Assembly: GCF_002077175.1 (NCBI RefSeq)
Contig: NZ_CP014943.1
Location: forward strand, 1,612,001 to 1,676,000
From: Colwellia sp. PAMC 21821
GTDB taxonomy: Bacteria > Pseudomonadota > Gammaproteobacteria > Enterobacterales > Alteromonadaceae
Reading direction: 5' to 3'
DNA: 64,000 bases
Position 1 is the first letter of the stretch. Every line of letters begins with the position of its first letter. The notes below the pieces were generated by a model. That model was not told the origin of the DNA and did no database searches. It saw only the letters and a list, made by a program, of their open reading frames with translations. Of this stretch, positions 11,863 to 19,946 are shown in pieces. The translations under genes and the position numbers were made by a program.

Positions 11863-12540
11863 ATGACTAATAAAAAAAACAATAATGGGCCTTGGCAAAA
11901 CCCGCTGATTTATTTACTGGCCTTTTCTAGTGGCTTTTGCATTATGGGTATAGAGCTACTAGGCGGGAGAATATTAGCGCCATTTTTCGGCAGTAGCGTT
12001 CATATTTGGGGCAGCATCATTACGGTATTTATGCTGAGCTTATCGTTTGGCTATTTAGCTGGCGGCAAACTATCAACTAAAAATGCATCTTTAAATCGTT
12101 ACGGGTTAATTTTCATCTTTGCGGGTATTGCTGTTTTGCCCGTGGCATTTTCTTCAGAATGGGTAATGGAGGCTATTTTCCTAGCTGTTGAAGATACCCG
12201 TTATGGCTCTTTACTCGCGTCAATGGCCCTGTTCTTTGTGCCAACCGTGATACTGGGTATGATTTCTCCATACTCTGTGCGCTTGTTAGTTACTGATAAA
12301 GACAAAAGTGGCCAAGTGGCTGGTTTCCTCTATTTTGTGTCAACACTGGGCAGTGCTTTGGGCACCATTATTACCTCTTTCTACTTGGTTTTACTGTTCG
12401 AGGTTAACGATATTATTATGGTGTTCAGTACTGCACTTATTCTACTTGGTATTAGCGCGATGATCTTCAATCGTCTAAATCAACAGAAAAAAATCAGTAA
12501 CGACAGTTCGGTTAACGCACAGGAAGCTGCACATGAATAA
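11863..12540 (+). CDS. membrane half of a split fused-MFS/spermidine-synthase-type protein
   Basis: A 225-residue polytopic membrane protein with about six or seven hydrophobic helices. The first (SSGFCIMGIELLGGRILAPFFG) carries the ELLGGRILAP motif typical of the membrane domain that precedes the spermidine-synthase-like domain in fused proteins of many proteobacteria. It overlaps the next gene by 8 bases in another frame, so translation is probably coupled and the two products probably form one complex. No transport or catalytic function is established for this membrane domain. Family recognition is good; function is unknown. Confidence 0.72.
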   Translation: MTNKKNNNGPWQNPLIYLLAFSSGFCIMGIELLGGRILAPFFGSSVHIWGSIITVFMLSLSFGYLAGGKLSTKNASLNRYGLIFIFAGIAVLPVAFSSEWVMEAIFLAVEDTRYGSLLASMALFFVPTVILGMISPYSVRLLVTDKDKSGQVAGFLYFVSTLGSALGTIITSFYLVLLFEVNDIIMVFSTALILLGISAMIFNRLNQQKKISNDSSVNAQEAAHE

Positions 12541-13453
12541 ATTATCGATTACGCTCCTGTTTGGGATAGTCACTAGTTTGCTCATAAACGCGGCCTTAAC
12601 AACACCAGCGATTGCCAAAACTATTCACAGTGAACGTTCGTTATATCGCAATATATTAGTCGAAGAAAAAAACGGACTACGCTGTTTAAAATTCAATGTT
12701 AGAAGCACGAAAACTCAGCAAAGCTGTATGTTAGTGGACGACCCACAACGTTTAGTTTTTAACTACACTAAAATGCTATTTTCCAGCTTATTATTAAACC
12801 CTAACCCAGAGCGTATTTTAATTATTGGTTTAGGCGGCGGCACTATGTCGAATGCCTTACATCAAATTTATCCAAAGGCGACTATAACCAATGTTGAAAT
12901 AGACCCGGCGGTAATTAAAGTCGCGAGAAACTACTTTAGCTTCTTCGAAAACGACCATATTACGGCTGTGGCACAAGACGGGCGTATTTTTGTTAAACGT
13001 GAGTCGATAAAAAAACAGCAATACGATTGGATAATTCTCGACGCCTTTAATGGTGACTACATACCTGAACATTTAATGACGCAAGAGTTTTTGCAAGAAG
13101 CGAAAAGCTTACTCAGCGAAAATGGTGTGTTAGCGGCAAATACATTTTCGGTCAGTGATTTATACAATTACGAGTCGGCTACTTATAAATCAGTTTTTGG
13201 CGATTTTTTCAATGTTCGAAATAATAAAAACAGTAATCGCATTATATTAGCCAGTACAAAACCCTTACCTACTAACGATATTATAGCGGCGCGCGCGATA
13301 GAATTAAGTGAAAAGTTATCACTTTTTGATGTCGATATCACTGAGATAAGCCGTCAAATGTCCTCAACGGCGACAAGTCAAGATTGGCCAAAAGGTTCAC
13401 CCCTTTTAACCGATCAATATTCGCCAGCAAACTTATTGAATTTAAAAAACTAG
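12533..13453 (+). CDS. spermidine-synthase-like (SpeE-fold) protein with N-terminal export/anchor segment
   Basis: A 306-residue protein. Residues 1-28 are a hydrophobic leader ending TPAIAK, resembling a signal peptide. The remainder is the Rossmann core of the spermidine synthase/SAM-methyltransferase fold: RILIIGLGGGTMSNAL, then NVEIDPAVIKVARNYF, AQDGRIFVK and YDWIILDAFNGDYIPEHL. True spermidine synthases have GGGDG in the first loop; here it is GGGTM without that Asp, so aminopropyl transfer is doubtful. With the leader it would lie in the periplasm or be membrane-anchored beside its 5' partner. A hairpin without T-tract (13456-13481, TAGCCCG/CGGGCTA) follows. Confidence 0.72.
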   Translation: MNKLSITLLFGIVTSLLINAALTTPAIAKTIHSERSLYRNILVEEKNGLRCLKFNVRSTKTQQSCMLVDDPQRLVFNYTKMLFSSLLLNPNPERILIIGLGGGTMSNALHQIYPKATITNVEIDPAVIKVARNYFSFFENDHITAVAQDGRIFVKRESIKKQQYDWIILDAFNGDYIPEHLMTQEFLQEAKSLLSENGVLAANTFSVSDLYNYESATYKSVFGDFFNVRNNKNSNRIILASTKPLPTNDIIAARAIELSEKLSLFDVDITEISRQMSSTATSQDWPKGSPLLTDQYSPANLLNLKN

Positions 13454-13615
13454 CATAGCCCGATGATCGCAAAACGGGCTAAACTACAGCCGATTTCTCC
13501 TACAACCTATGTTATCTAACACATATGATTAGAGAGCTGTTTTATAGCCAGGAAAACGGAAAATATAAGCCATAAACCAAGTTAATTCATAAACTATAAT
13601 TTGAATTTTTATGGC

Positions 13616-14581
13616 TTAACTTTTCTTTTTCAAGCTTAGGCGTTTTTTACCCGTTGATGTTGTTGCCGGTTTTTTCACATCGATACGCGTTAATGTACGT
13701 GAAGAAGCAGGTGATTTAGACGCTATAGTTTTACTCGCGTGCTTAATATCAGAGATGTCGACTTTTACTGCATCATTTTTAACATCTACTTCCGTTAAAT
13801 CAATTTCACTTTCATCTAACTCAGTAACGTCAGTAAAGTCATCATCAAGTGAGGTTTTACGAGAGTGTGACACGGCCGCATTTATCTCAGTCATTTCGCT
13901 TTGTGTTAAGTCGCGCCATTCTCCAGAACGTAATTTACCTAATTCAACATTCATAATGCGCGAACGCTGAAGCTCAATCACTTCATAGTCTAAGTATTCA
14001 CACATACGGCGAATTTGTCGATTCAAGCCTTGCGTTAGAATAATGCGAAAGACAAACTTACTGTCATGTTTCACAACGCAGGGTTTGGTTATTGTACCTA
14101 AGATTGGTATACCTTTTGACATACGTTCAATAAAACGTTCACTGATTGGCTTATCAACTTTCACGATATATTCTTTGTCGTGAGCATTTTCAGCACGTAA
14201 TATTTTATTCACTATATCACCGTCACTGGTGAGGAAAATCAAGCCTTCTGAAGGTTTATCTAAACGGCCAATAGGAAATATACGTTTAGTATGGCCAATA
14301 GCATCAATGATATTGCCTTTTACATGTCGCTCGGTTGTACAAGTAATGCCAACTGGCTTATTGTAAGCAATATAAACACGGTCAGTGTGATTACTGGCAC
14401 TGGCTTTAATCTCATTACCGTCAATGCAAACCCTGTCACCCAACAAAACTTTAGTGCCAAGTTCAGGTACTTTGCCATTAATCGTCACGCGATTATTTTC
14501 GATCAATTTATCAGCAAACCGACGCGAGCAATAGCCCGAGTCACTAATGTATTTGTTTAAGCGTTTTTCGTAACTTGACAC
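13616..14581 (-). CDS. rluF: 23S rRNA pseudouridine(2604) synthase
   Basis: A 321-residue RsuA/RluF-family pseudouridine synthase. An S4 RNA-binding domain occupies residues 5-65 (RLNKYISDSGYCSRRFADKLI). The catalytic domain contains GRLDKPSEGLIF, where the Asp is the catalytic residue, and GLNRQIRRMCEYLDYEV. RluF is the best match because of the LNRQIRRMCEYLGYEV-type segment and overall order. It modifies U2604 of 23S rRNA. The tail from about residue 238 is an acidic low-complexity stretch followed by a Lys-rich end, longer than in E. coli RluF (290 residues). It is divergent from the pirin gene. Confidence 0.87.
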   Translation of the reverse strand: MSSYEKRLNKYISDSGYCSRRFADKLIENNRVTINGKVPELGTKVLLGDRVCIDGNEIKASASNHTDRVYIAYNKPVGITCTTERHVKGNIIDAIGHTKRIFPIGRLDKPSEGLIFLTSDGDIVNKILRAENAHDKEYIVKVDKPISERFIERMSKGIPILGTITKPCVVKHDSKFVFRIILTQGLNRQIRRMCEYLDYEVIELQRSRIMNVELGKLRSGEWRDLTQSEMTEINAAVSHSRKTSLDDDFTDVTELDESEIDLTEVDVKNDAVKVDISDIKHASKTIASKSPASSRTLTRIDVKKPATTSTGKKRLSLKKKS

Positions 14582-14812
14582 TGGCTATCCTAAAAAAAGC
14601 AGTAAATAACTGTAATTTCGAAATTTGATTAGCGCTATTTTACCTAAATTTAGTCACACTGTAGAGTAATGTTATAAATAGTTATAAAAAATCGTTCAAT
14701 AGGGCTTAAATATCAACATAATTGCTCATAACGTAATAGTCTTATGTTTTAACTGTTGTATCGTATTAAGTATTAACGCCTTAAAATATTCACAATTAAA
14801 ACATGCCTGACA

Positions 14813-15544
14813 ATGGTAAATAAAAATATGCAAAAACTAACTTTTGAGCAACTTCCCCAAGACGGTTTTGCCGGATTAATTGAACGTCATTTTGTTATTA
14901 ATCAAAATTATTTTGGTCGTTCAAAAACATTAGCCCTGCCTGGTTTGGGTAACTTCGTTTATTTATCTGATGCAAATTTTTTGCCTTTTGGTGAAACACA
15001 TATGCATGGCCACAAAGAAGTTGATGTTATTTCTGTTATGGTTGCTGGTGAAGTTGAACATCAGGGTTCATTAGGTCATGGCGAGCTTTTGACTGCAGGC
15101 TCGGTGCAAGTGCAACGTGCTGGCGCTGAGGGTTTCCGCCACAATGAAGTCAACCCCGGTGATCAACAAAATCAAATGATTCAACTTTGGGTGCTACCAG
15201 ACGAATTAGGCGAACCTGCTGGTTATAAGGTTTATCAACCTAAGTCTGGAGAACTAACAAAAGTTTACGGCGGTGAAAAAAATCAGCAAAGCACATTTAA
15301 TAGCACTATTTCCATTTCAGTTAGTAACACTGTCGAGCAACAAAACATTACTATTTCTGGCGAAACATTAGTTTATCTTTGCCATGGTAAAGCTAACATT
15401 AATGGTGAGTTAATAAATGCTCGCAGCCTTATACACGACAAATTTGGTATCACTTTTACGGCATTAACCGCCGGCCAAGCGATATTTATTTACCCTTCAA
15501 CACAGTTAAACTTAACAAACAAAGAAAAGGCAACGTTATCATGA
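14813..15544 (+). CDS. pirin family bicupin protein
   Basis: A 243-residue protein with the pirin N-terminal cupin. HMHGHKEVDVISVMVAGEVEHQG provides metal-binding His residues and VQRAGAEGFRHNEVNP the second half of the metal site. A weaker second cupin follows (about residues 150-235). Pirins of the YhhW type act as quercetin dioxygenases in vitro; the cellular substrate is unknown. The start could be ATG 14813 or ATG 14828, since GGTAAATAAAA before the latter resembles a ribosome-binding site. Its stop overlaps the next start by four bases (ATGA), so it is co-translated with the FMN reductase. Confidence 0.82.
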   Translation: MVNKNMQKLTFEQLPQDGFAGLIERHFVINQNYFGRSKTLALPGLGNFVYLSDANFLPFGETHMHGHKEVDVISVMVAGEVEHQGSLGHGELLTAGSVQVQRAGAEGFRHNEVNPGDQQNQMIQLWVLPDELGEPAGYKVYQPKSGELTKVYGGEKNQQSTFNSTISISVSNTVEQQNITISGETLVYLCHGKANINGELINARSLIHDKFGITFTALTAGQAIFIYPSTQLNLTNKEKATLS

Positions 15545-16080
15545 AAATAATCGCATTTGGTGCAAGTACAAGCCGTCAGTCAATCAATAAGCAGTTGGCG
15601 ACCTATGCTGCCAATTTAGCCACTGAAATACAGGAAAATACAGTCGTTGAGATACTCGATTTAAATGATTTTGAATTACCACTTTTCAGTCAGGATAAGG
15701 AAGCAGAATTAGGTCAACCTGAAGCAGCGAAGGCCTTCTTTAATAAGCTCGGCGAAAGTGACGCTATTATCATTTCATTTGCCGAACATAACGGGAGTTA
15801 CAGTGCGGCCTATAAAAATTTATTTGATTGGACCTCTCGTATTGATCAAAAAGTTTTTCAAAATAAATCTATGCTATTTTTGGCAACATCACCAGGACCG
15901 GGTGGTGCAAGTAGTGTGCTAGCAGCAGCTTCAAGTTCAGCATTTTATTTTGCTGGCGATGTAAAAGCGTCGCTATCAGTACCTAGCTTTTTTGATAACT
16001 TTGATGTGGAAAATACTAAGTTAATAAATGATGAATTACAGCAAAAATTGACCGATGCAGTTAAAAGCTTAATGACATAA
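15541..16080 (+). CDS. NAD(P)H-dependent FMN reductase
   Basis: A 179-residue flavodoxin-like protein of the NADPH-dependent FMN reductase family. The N-terminal strand KIIAFGASTSRQSINKQLA binds the flavin phosphate, and AIIISFAEHNGSYSAAYKNLFDW with SPGPGGASSVL are characteristic later motifs. It is likely a cytoplasmic quinone or azo-type oxidoreductase. It overlaps the pirin gene by four bases, so the two probably act in one oxidative-stress or aromatic-compound response. That pairing is frequent but functionally unproven. Confidence 0.85.
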   Translation: MKIIAFGASTSRQSINKQLATYAANLATEIQENTVVEILDLNDFELPLFSQDKEAELGQPEAAKAFFNKLGESDAIIISFAEHNGSYSAAYKNLFDWTSRIDQKVFQNKSMLFLATSPGPGGASSVLAAASSSAFYFAGDVKASLSVPSFFDNFDVENTKLINDELQQKLTDAVKSLMT

Positions 16081-16095
16081 GCTAAGGTCTATCTA

Positions 16096-16128
16096 AGCGC
16101 TAAAAATTGCCTCGCAAGCTTTAGCGCT
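16096..16128. terminator. hairpin between convergent genes
   Basis: Inverted repeat AGCGCTAAA/TTTAGCGCT with a 15-base loop, between the FMN reductase stop and the lipoprotein stop. A T-rich stretch follows on the plus strand (CCTTCTTTTTACC), so it can terminate the plus-strand operon. Confidence 0.55.
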
Positions 16129-16342
16129 ATCCCTTCTTTTTACCATTCTCGCTTAAATTGTCGTTCACATTCTCGTTAACATTGTCGGTAACATTGCCGT
16201 TAACAATAACGTTTGGCTGTTTAGGCTTACTTTCAACAGTAACTTTCGCACCGCGATTGCTTACAGAAATAGAGCCACACGCCGCTATATAAAATATGAC
16301 TATTGTTACTAATAACACCCTCTTCATTCTATCTAATTTCAT
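16127..16342 (-). CDS. small Asn-rich lipoprotein
   Basis: A small lipoprotein of about 71 residues starting at ATG 16342, ten bases after the upstream stop codon with GAG in the ribosome-binding position; a TTG at 16363 is an unlikely alternative. The lipobox is IAAC after a hydrophobic stretch. The mature part contains SVSNRGAKVTVESKPK, then a degenerate tetrapeptide repeat of the type N-x-N-V (NGNV, TDNV, NENV, NDNL), ending in Lys. It is probably lipid-anchored in the periplasm. It is last in a minus-strand series with the YjdF-like gene. No function is recognised. Confidence 0.6.
   Translation of the reverse strand: MKLDRMKRVLLVTIVIFYIAACGSISVSNRGAKVTVESKPKQPNVIVNGNVTDNVNENVNDNLSENGKKKG
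16145..16204. repeat. 12-base tandem repeat, five degenerate copies
   Basis: Consensus ATTGTCGTTAAC, five consecutive 12-mers inside the lipoprotein gene. It encodes the N-x-N-V tetrapeptides. The repeat unit is in frame, so copy-number change would alter tail length without frameshift. Confidence 0.75.
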
Positions 16343-16352
16343 AGATAACTCA

Positions 16353-16976
16353 TTAACTCGCAACAGAAACGTTTATTTTAGCCAATTGACGATCATGATA
16401 TGTAGCTAAGACAATAATTGAAACAATTGCCCCTAATAATGCTAATGCCATGTCCGACTGCGTATCCCAAATATAACCTTGTGTCCCCAAGAAGGCTTCA
16501 GCATTTTCACCTGAGGCGACAGCAACCCACCATTCTATTAATTCATAAAACGCGCTAAAGGCTAAGCAAATAGATACAATAATGACATTTAACCATGCTT
16601 TACCATTGACTATATTTTTACGAATTAGAATCTCGCGGGCAAGTAACGCGGGTACAAAACCTTGGAAAAAGTGGCCTACTTTATCGTAATTATTTCGCTC
16701 AGATCCCATCCAATTAGCGATGTTATCGAAAAGCGGCACTTCCGCATAAGTGTAATGACCACCTACCATCAGCACGATGCAATGCAGTAAGATAAAATTA
16801 TAAAGTAAACGCGTAAGCGGGAAGCTTCTCAAGCTTATCGCCATCAGCACCAAACCAATAATCGCCGGTAATACTTCCAAAAACCAAGTAAATTGATCTT
16901 TTGGTCCAATTCCCGACCAAATCAAGACAACAAAAAAGATCGTTAACCAGAAGGCCTTTAACATTTTATTCACCAT
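16353..16976 (-). CDS. DUF2238 (YjdF-like) membrane protein
   Basis: A 207-residue integral membrane protein with about six hydrophobic helices. The family hallmarks are visible: YNYDKVGHFFQGFVPALLAREIL in the middle and SAFYELIEWWVA with GYIWDTQSDMALALLGA near the end. These charged residues inside membrane segments suggest a metal or ligand site, but the family has no settled function. ATG 16976 or ATG 16964 could be the start, as GGTG lies just before the latter. It is followed after ten bases by the lipoprotein gene and is likely in the same transcript. Confidence 0.8.
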   Translation of the reverse strand: MVNKMLKAFWLTIFFVVLIWSGIGPKDQFTWFLEVLPAIIGLVLMAISLRSFPLTRLLYNFILLHCIVLMVGGHYTYAEVPLFDNIANWMGSERNNYDKVGHFFQGFVPALLAREILIRKNIVNGKAWLNVIIVSICLAFSAFYELIEWWVAVASGENAEAFLGTQGYIWDTQSDMALALLGAIVSIIVLATYHDRQLAKINVSVAS

Positions 16977-16995
16977 TTAATAAATCACATGTTCA

Positions 16996-17394
16996 TCAAT
17001 AGCGGTAATCACTATTGATTTTTATATTACCAAGTAGTGTAAATGATATAACTACCAAAAATGAAAGAGAAAAACCAGAAATTCGAAACCTAGAGCTAAA
17101 TTTTTCTGCTGACCACAAAGCAAATTTTCGGTGTTTATTAGCACCAATAACTAACAACAATATTGCGGCAAATATCATTAAGTAACCTAGCGCTGCATTC
17201 ATACTTGGCGCTAAGGTCAAAGGTGAGTAATAGACAAAAACAACACCAAAAAATAAACGGCTTAAAATTTCAACAACATGAAAATATGTTTGTTGGCTAA
17301 ACTTAATTATACCGGTAGCAAAAGTCTGAGGGTTTTTGATCATCACCAAACTTATCACCATCATCAGCAAACCAAAAAAACTTAATAGCCACAC
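16996..17394 (-). CDS. small membrane protein of unknown function
   Basis: About 132 residues with four hydrophobic segments: an N-terminal span LLSFFGLLMMVISLVMI, one around FFGVVFVYYS, LGYLMIFAAILLLVIG and a C-terminal SLSFLVVISFTLLG. The best start is GTG 17394, five bases after the stop of the preceding DUF6445 gene and with GGAAGA upstream; a TTG at 17418 would overlap that gene. It was not recognised as a named family. Its position between DUF6445 and the YjdF-like gene suggests a shared transcript. Confidence 0.6.
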   Translation of the reverse strand: MWLLSFFGLLMMVISLVMIKNPQTFATGIIKFSQQTYFHVVEILSRLFFGVVFVYYSPLTLAPSMNAALGYLMIFAAILLLVIGANKHRKFALWSAEKFSSRFRISGFSLSFLVVISFTLLGNIKINSDYRY

Positions 17395-17399
17395 TTTAC

Positions 17400-18110
17400 T
17401 TAATCTTCCGCTAACCAAAAAAACGTTATCGCAAGGCGTTTATCTCTTTTCTCTTTACCAAAATAGCTACTGGCGCTATGCGCAATATTACCTTTAAACA
17501 AAATGAGGCGATTAAATTTATTCTCAATCGCGACATCTTCATACCAAGCCCCCTTGGGTAAGCTCTCTGTTTTAAGCGCATCAACTAAGTTTACATATGG
17601 CGCTTCCACCAAATTGCCGCCGGCAGCACCGTTACTATATTTAAGCCGATAAAAACTAGTACCTGAATGCGGCTGAGGGTTTTGACTTAAATAAAGTACT
17701 GCGCCGAAACGACATAACTTTCGATTATCAACATGGGGTCTTGCTTCACCCTCTTCAGCACCCACTAAAATGGCGGTATTGCTGTCAACCACCACACTGT
17801 CTGATTCGGCCACCCAAAACTCAGCTTTATTAACTTGCGATTTAGCCCACGTTTCAACCAGTTGTAAATCACTCTTACTTAAAGCGTTTTTTGATCGCAT
17901 TCCTGGCCAAAGCTCTTTCGTGTACGGAGAACCGAGCTTCCATTTCTTTTTGTTAAAACATTTATTGGCTAATTCAACAGCCTTCTTTTGTGGGAAGAAG
18001 TCATCTTGAATCCAATAATTCACCCCTAATTCTGGCTTTTCATAAGGTAATGTTGGTGAATTATATGGAATTTCTGGTAATGCCGTATTGTCATCATATT
18101 TTTCATACAT
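17400..18110 (-). CDS. DUF6445 family, 2OG-Fe(II) oxygenase-like protein
   Basis: A 236-residue soluble protein. The segment ARPHVDNRKLCRFGAVLYLS contains an H-x-D motif as in the iron triad of 2OG oxygenases. GTSFYR and LILFKGNIAHSASSYFG (distal His) follow in the expected order, and RLAITFFW closes the barrel with a candidate 2OG-binding Arg. This matches the DUF6445 family. The substrate is unknown. It is first or second in a tight minus-strand series leading into two membrane proteins and a lipoprotein, so it may act on an envelope component; this is inference only. Confidence 0.7.
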   Translation of the reverse strand: MYEKYDDNTALPEIPYNSPTLPYEKPELGVNYWIQDDFFPQKKAVELANKCFNKKKWKLGSPYTKELWPGMRSKNALSKSDLQLVETWAKSQVNKAEFWVAESDSVVVDSNTAILVGAEEGEARPHVDNRKLCRFGAVLYLSQNPQPHSGTSFYRLKYSNGAAGGNLVEAPYVNLVDALKTESLPKGAWYEDVAIENKFNRLILFKGNIAHSASSYFGKEKRDKRLAITFFWLAED

Positions 18111-18161
18111 ACGAATTATTATCTATATCCTTAGCTAAATTTAAAAAACGATGCAGCAGGT

Positions 18162-18443
18162 TTACAACTTGTAATAATTACCCTTAGGCGCAGCACCAAA
18201 TAAACTCATCGCTGCTTGCATATCATCTTGTGGATAATTAGTAATGGCAAGTTGGTGGCTTTCAATACAATCCCATCGCTCAATAATCATAAATTGCTCG
18301 CCATGCTCATTGTGCTTTAACAGTTCACAGGAAAGACAACCTTCTGCACCAGAAATATAAGGTAAGAGTGCTTTTAGAAAAGCATACAGTTCTGCCGATT
18401 TTTGAGCTGCAGCGGTAAATTCATTAACTCGGACTATACTCAT
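18162..18443 (-). CDS. antibiotic biosynthesis monooxygenase (ABM) domain protein
   Basis: A 93-residue protein forming a single ABM ferredoxin-like domain. FTAAAQKSAELYAFLKALLPYISGAEGC is followed by CELLKHNEHGEQFMIIERWDCIESHQLA, the usual alternation of helix and strand ending in ERW. Such small dimeric proteins include quinol monooxygenases (YgiN) and many of unknown substrate. It starts with ATG 18443 preceded by AAAGAGG at good spacing. It lies 51 bases upstream of the DUF6445 gene on the same strand and may be co-transcribed. Confidence 0.8.
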   Translation of the reverse strand: MSIVRVNEFTAAAQKSAELYAFLKALLPYISGAEGCLSCELLKHNEHGEQFMIIERWDCIESHQLAITNYPQDDMQAAMSLFGAAPKGNYYKL

Positions 18444-18579
18444 AGTAACCTCTTTAAATATAATGATTTATTTTAATATTTTTAACCAAGGGCTTTTCTT
18501 AATGTTTATTATTCAACTCACTTTTCGCTGCACTTATCCGCGTTAAAACTCATTGTTAAAACCACGGTGTTAACTTTGT

Positions 18580-19386
18580 TTATACCGTGGTTTTCTTTAA
18601 CGATGTAAGTAAATTAACAACTTCATCTTTATTATATAATACGCCACAATTTTCGGTAAACGCAGTCAATTGCTCAGTACTTGGAAAAGTAAAATAATCG
18701 CCTGCCTGAGCTTGAATATCTGTTGTTAATTCGCCACTATTTTCAAGTATATTAATCGCTTGTACAATTAATTGGCAACCGCCTATATACAAAGACAACA
18801 CATGCCAGAGATATGACTTGTCTTGCTGAACTGTCAGTGTTGAATTAGCAATAACTCGGCCGGTATCTATCGTACTGTCATCTATAAAATGTAAACTCGT
18901 CGACAGTTGCGCATCGCCATTTAACAAGGCCCAAAACGTGGCCATAACACCCCGGTAGTCTGGTAACTTTCCAGAGTGCAAGTTAATAACACCGTGTTTT
19001 GCCAAGCCAATAATGGGCTTCTTCAGGATAACCCCGTAACGAATAGAAATAATTAAATCGGCTGCAAGCGACTGAATTTTTTCTATGCCCTGCGCTGAAT
19101 TAATTTCATTTAAGGTTTCTATTTTAATACCGCAGTGCTGATGTATTTCAGCATAGGTTTTAAATATTAGCGACTTTTCTGCACTATCTGGCTTCTGCTC
19201 TAGCGCCCGATAAACATCGTGTTGTTCAAATTGCGCTAAATCCAGTAAGGCTTGAGGCCGTGTGGTATTACCGCCCACTTTACTAGATAAAAACACGGTA
19301 ATATTATGCGTTTTCAACGCTGGCAATAATAAATTTAATGCTAAGTTGCTAGCGATGTCATTATTCAGCAATAAAACAATGTTCAT
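18580..19386 (-). CDS. stand-alone formyltransferase-domain protein
   Basis: A 268-residue protein with the formyl_trans_N fold of methionyl-tRNA formyltransferase and PurN. The catalytic N-x-H appears in GVINLHSGKLPDYRGVMATFW and the partner Asp in DDSTIDTGRVI. It lacks the C-terminal tRNA-binding domain of Fmt, so it is more like enzymes that formylate amino-sugars or peptides. The start ATG 19386 fits the fold (MNIVLLLNND). It is isolated, with 135-base gaps or more from similarly oriented genes. The substrate is unknown. Confidence 0.75.
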   Translation of the reverse strand: MNIVLLLNNDIASNLALNLLLPALKTHNITVFLSSKVGGNTTRPQALLDLAQFEQHDVYRALEQKPDSAEKSLIFKTYAEIHQHCGIKIETLNEINSAQGIEKIQSLAADLIISIRYGVILKKPIIGLAKHGVINLHSGKLPDYRGVMATFWALLNGDAQLSTSLHFIDDSTIDTGRVIANSTLTVQQDKSYLWHVLSLYIGGCQLIVQAINILENSGELTTDIQAQAGDYFTFPSTEQLTAFTENCGVLYNKDEVVNLLTSLKKTTV

Positions 19387-19490
19387 GGCGACAATTCCTG
19401 TAGCTGTTGCTTATTCATTTTGGGTTAAAGACTGAATGAAGGCTAAATGTGTAATCAAACCTTCATTCCCGTCGATGTTTCCCGATTTAT

Positions 19491-19910
19491 TTATTCGCTT
19501 AACTGCTTCATCATATAATATCTACAGCCAGTTTTGGGGTAGCCTTGCTGCGTCCATTGTACTTGATAACCGTGTTTTTCATAAAAGGGCATAGCTTGAA
19601 AATTTAAGGTGTCGAGTAACGCTTTATTACAACCTCTTGCCTTGGCTGCCTGCTCCATTTTATGCAATATTTTGCTACCTACCTGCTGTCCTCGCAAAGT
19701 ATCTGAAACCCATAAAGTGTTGATCATCAGCCAATCACCAAAAGTTCTTCCCGCAGCACCGGCAATAACGTCACCATTTTCATCGTTTAACTTCACGGCA
19801 ATCGCTTTACGTTCACTCACTTCCCAATGCGCCCAGTTAAATTCAGCAATTTTTGCATCTAAAAAGGCAATCAATTCTAATTCAGGGTTTTCTATAACTT
19901 CAATTTTCAA
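19491..19910 (-). CDS. GNAT family N-acetyltransferase
   Basis: A 139-residue single-domain GNAT. Motif A is visible as INTLWVSDTLRGQQVGSKILHKME, with the acetyl-CoA-binding R/Q-x-x-G-x-G/S arrangement, and motif B as LDTLNFQAMPFYEKHGYQVQ. The YPKTGCRYYMMKQL ending is typical of small GNATs related to antibiotic acetyltransferase-like proteins. It is cytoplasmic, and the substrate cannot be deduced. It lies 36 bases downstream of the DUF523/DUF1722 gene on the same strand. Confidence 0.85.
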   Translation of the reverse strand: MKIEVIENPELELIAFLDAKIAEFNWAHWEVSERKAIAVKLNDENGDVIAGAAGRTFGDWLMINTLWVSDTLRGQQVGSKILHKMEQAAKARGCNKALLDTLNFQAMPFYEKHGYQVQWTQQGYPKTGCRYYMMKQLSE

Positions 19911-19946
19911 GGTAGCATTCTCATAAGCTATTTTTGTAATAGTTTT

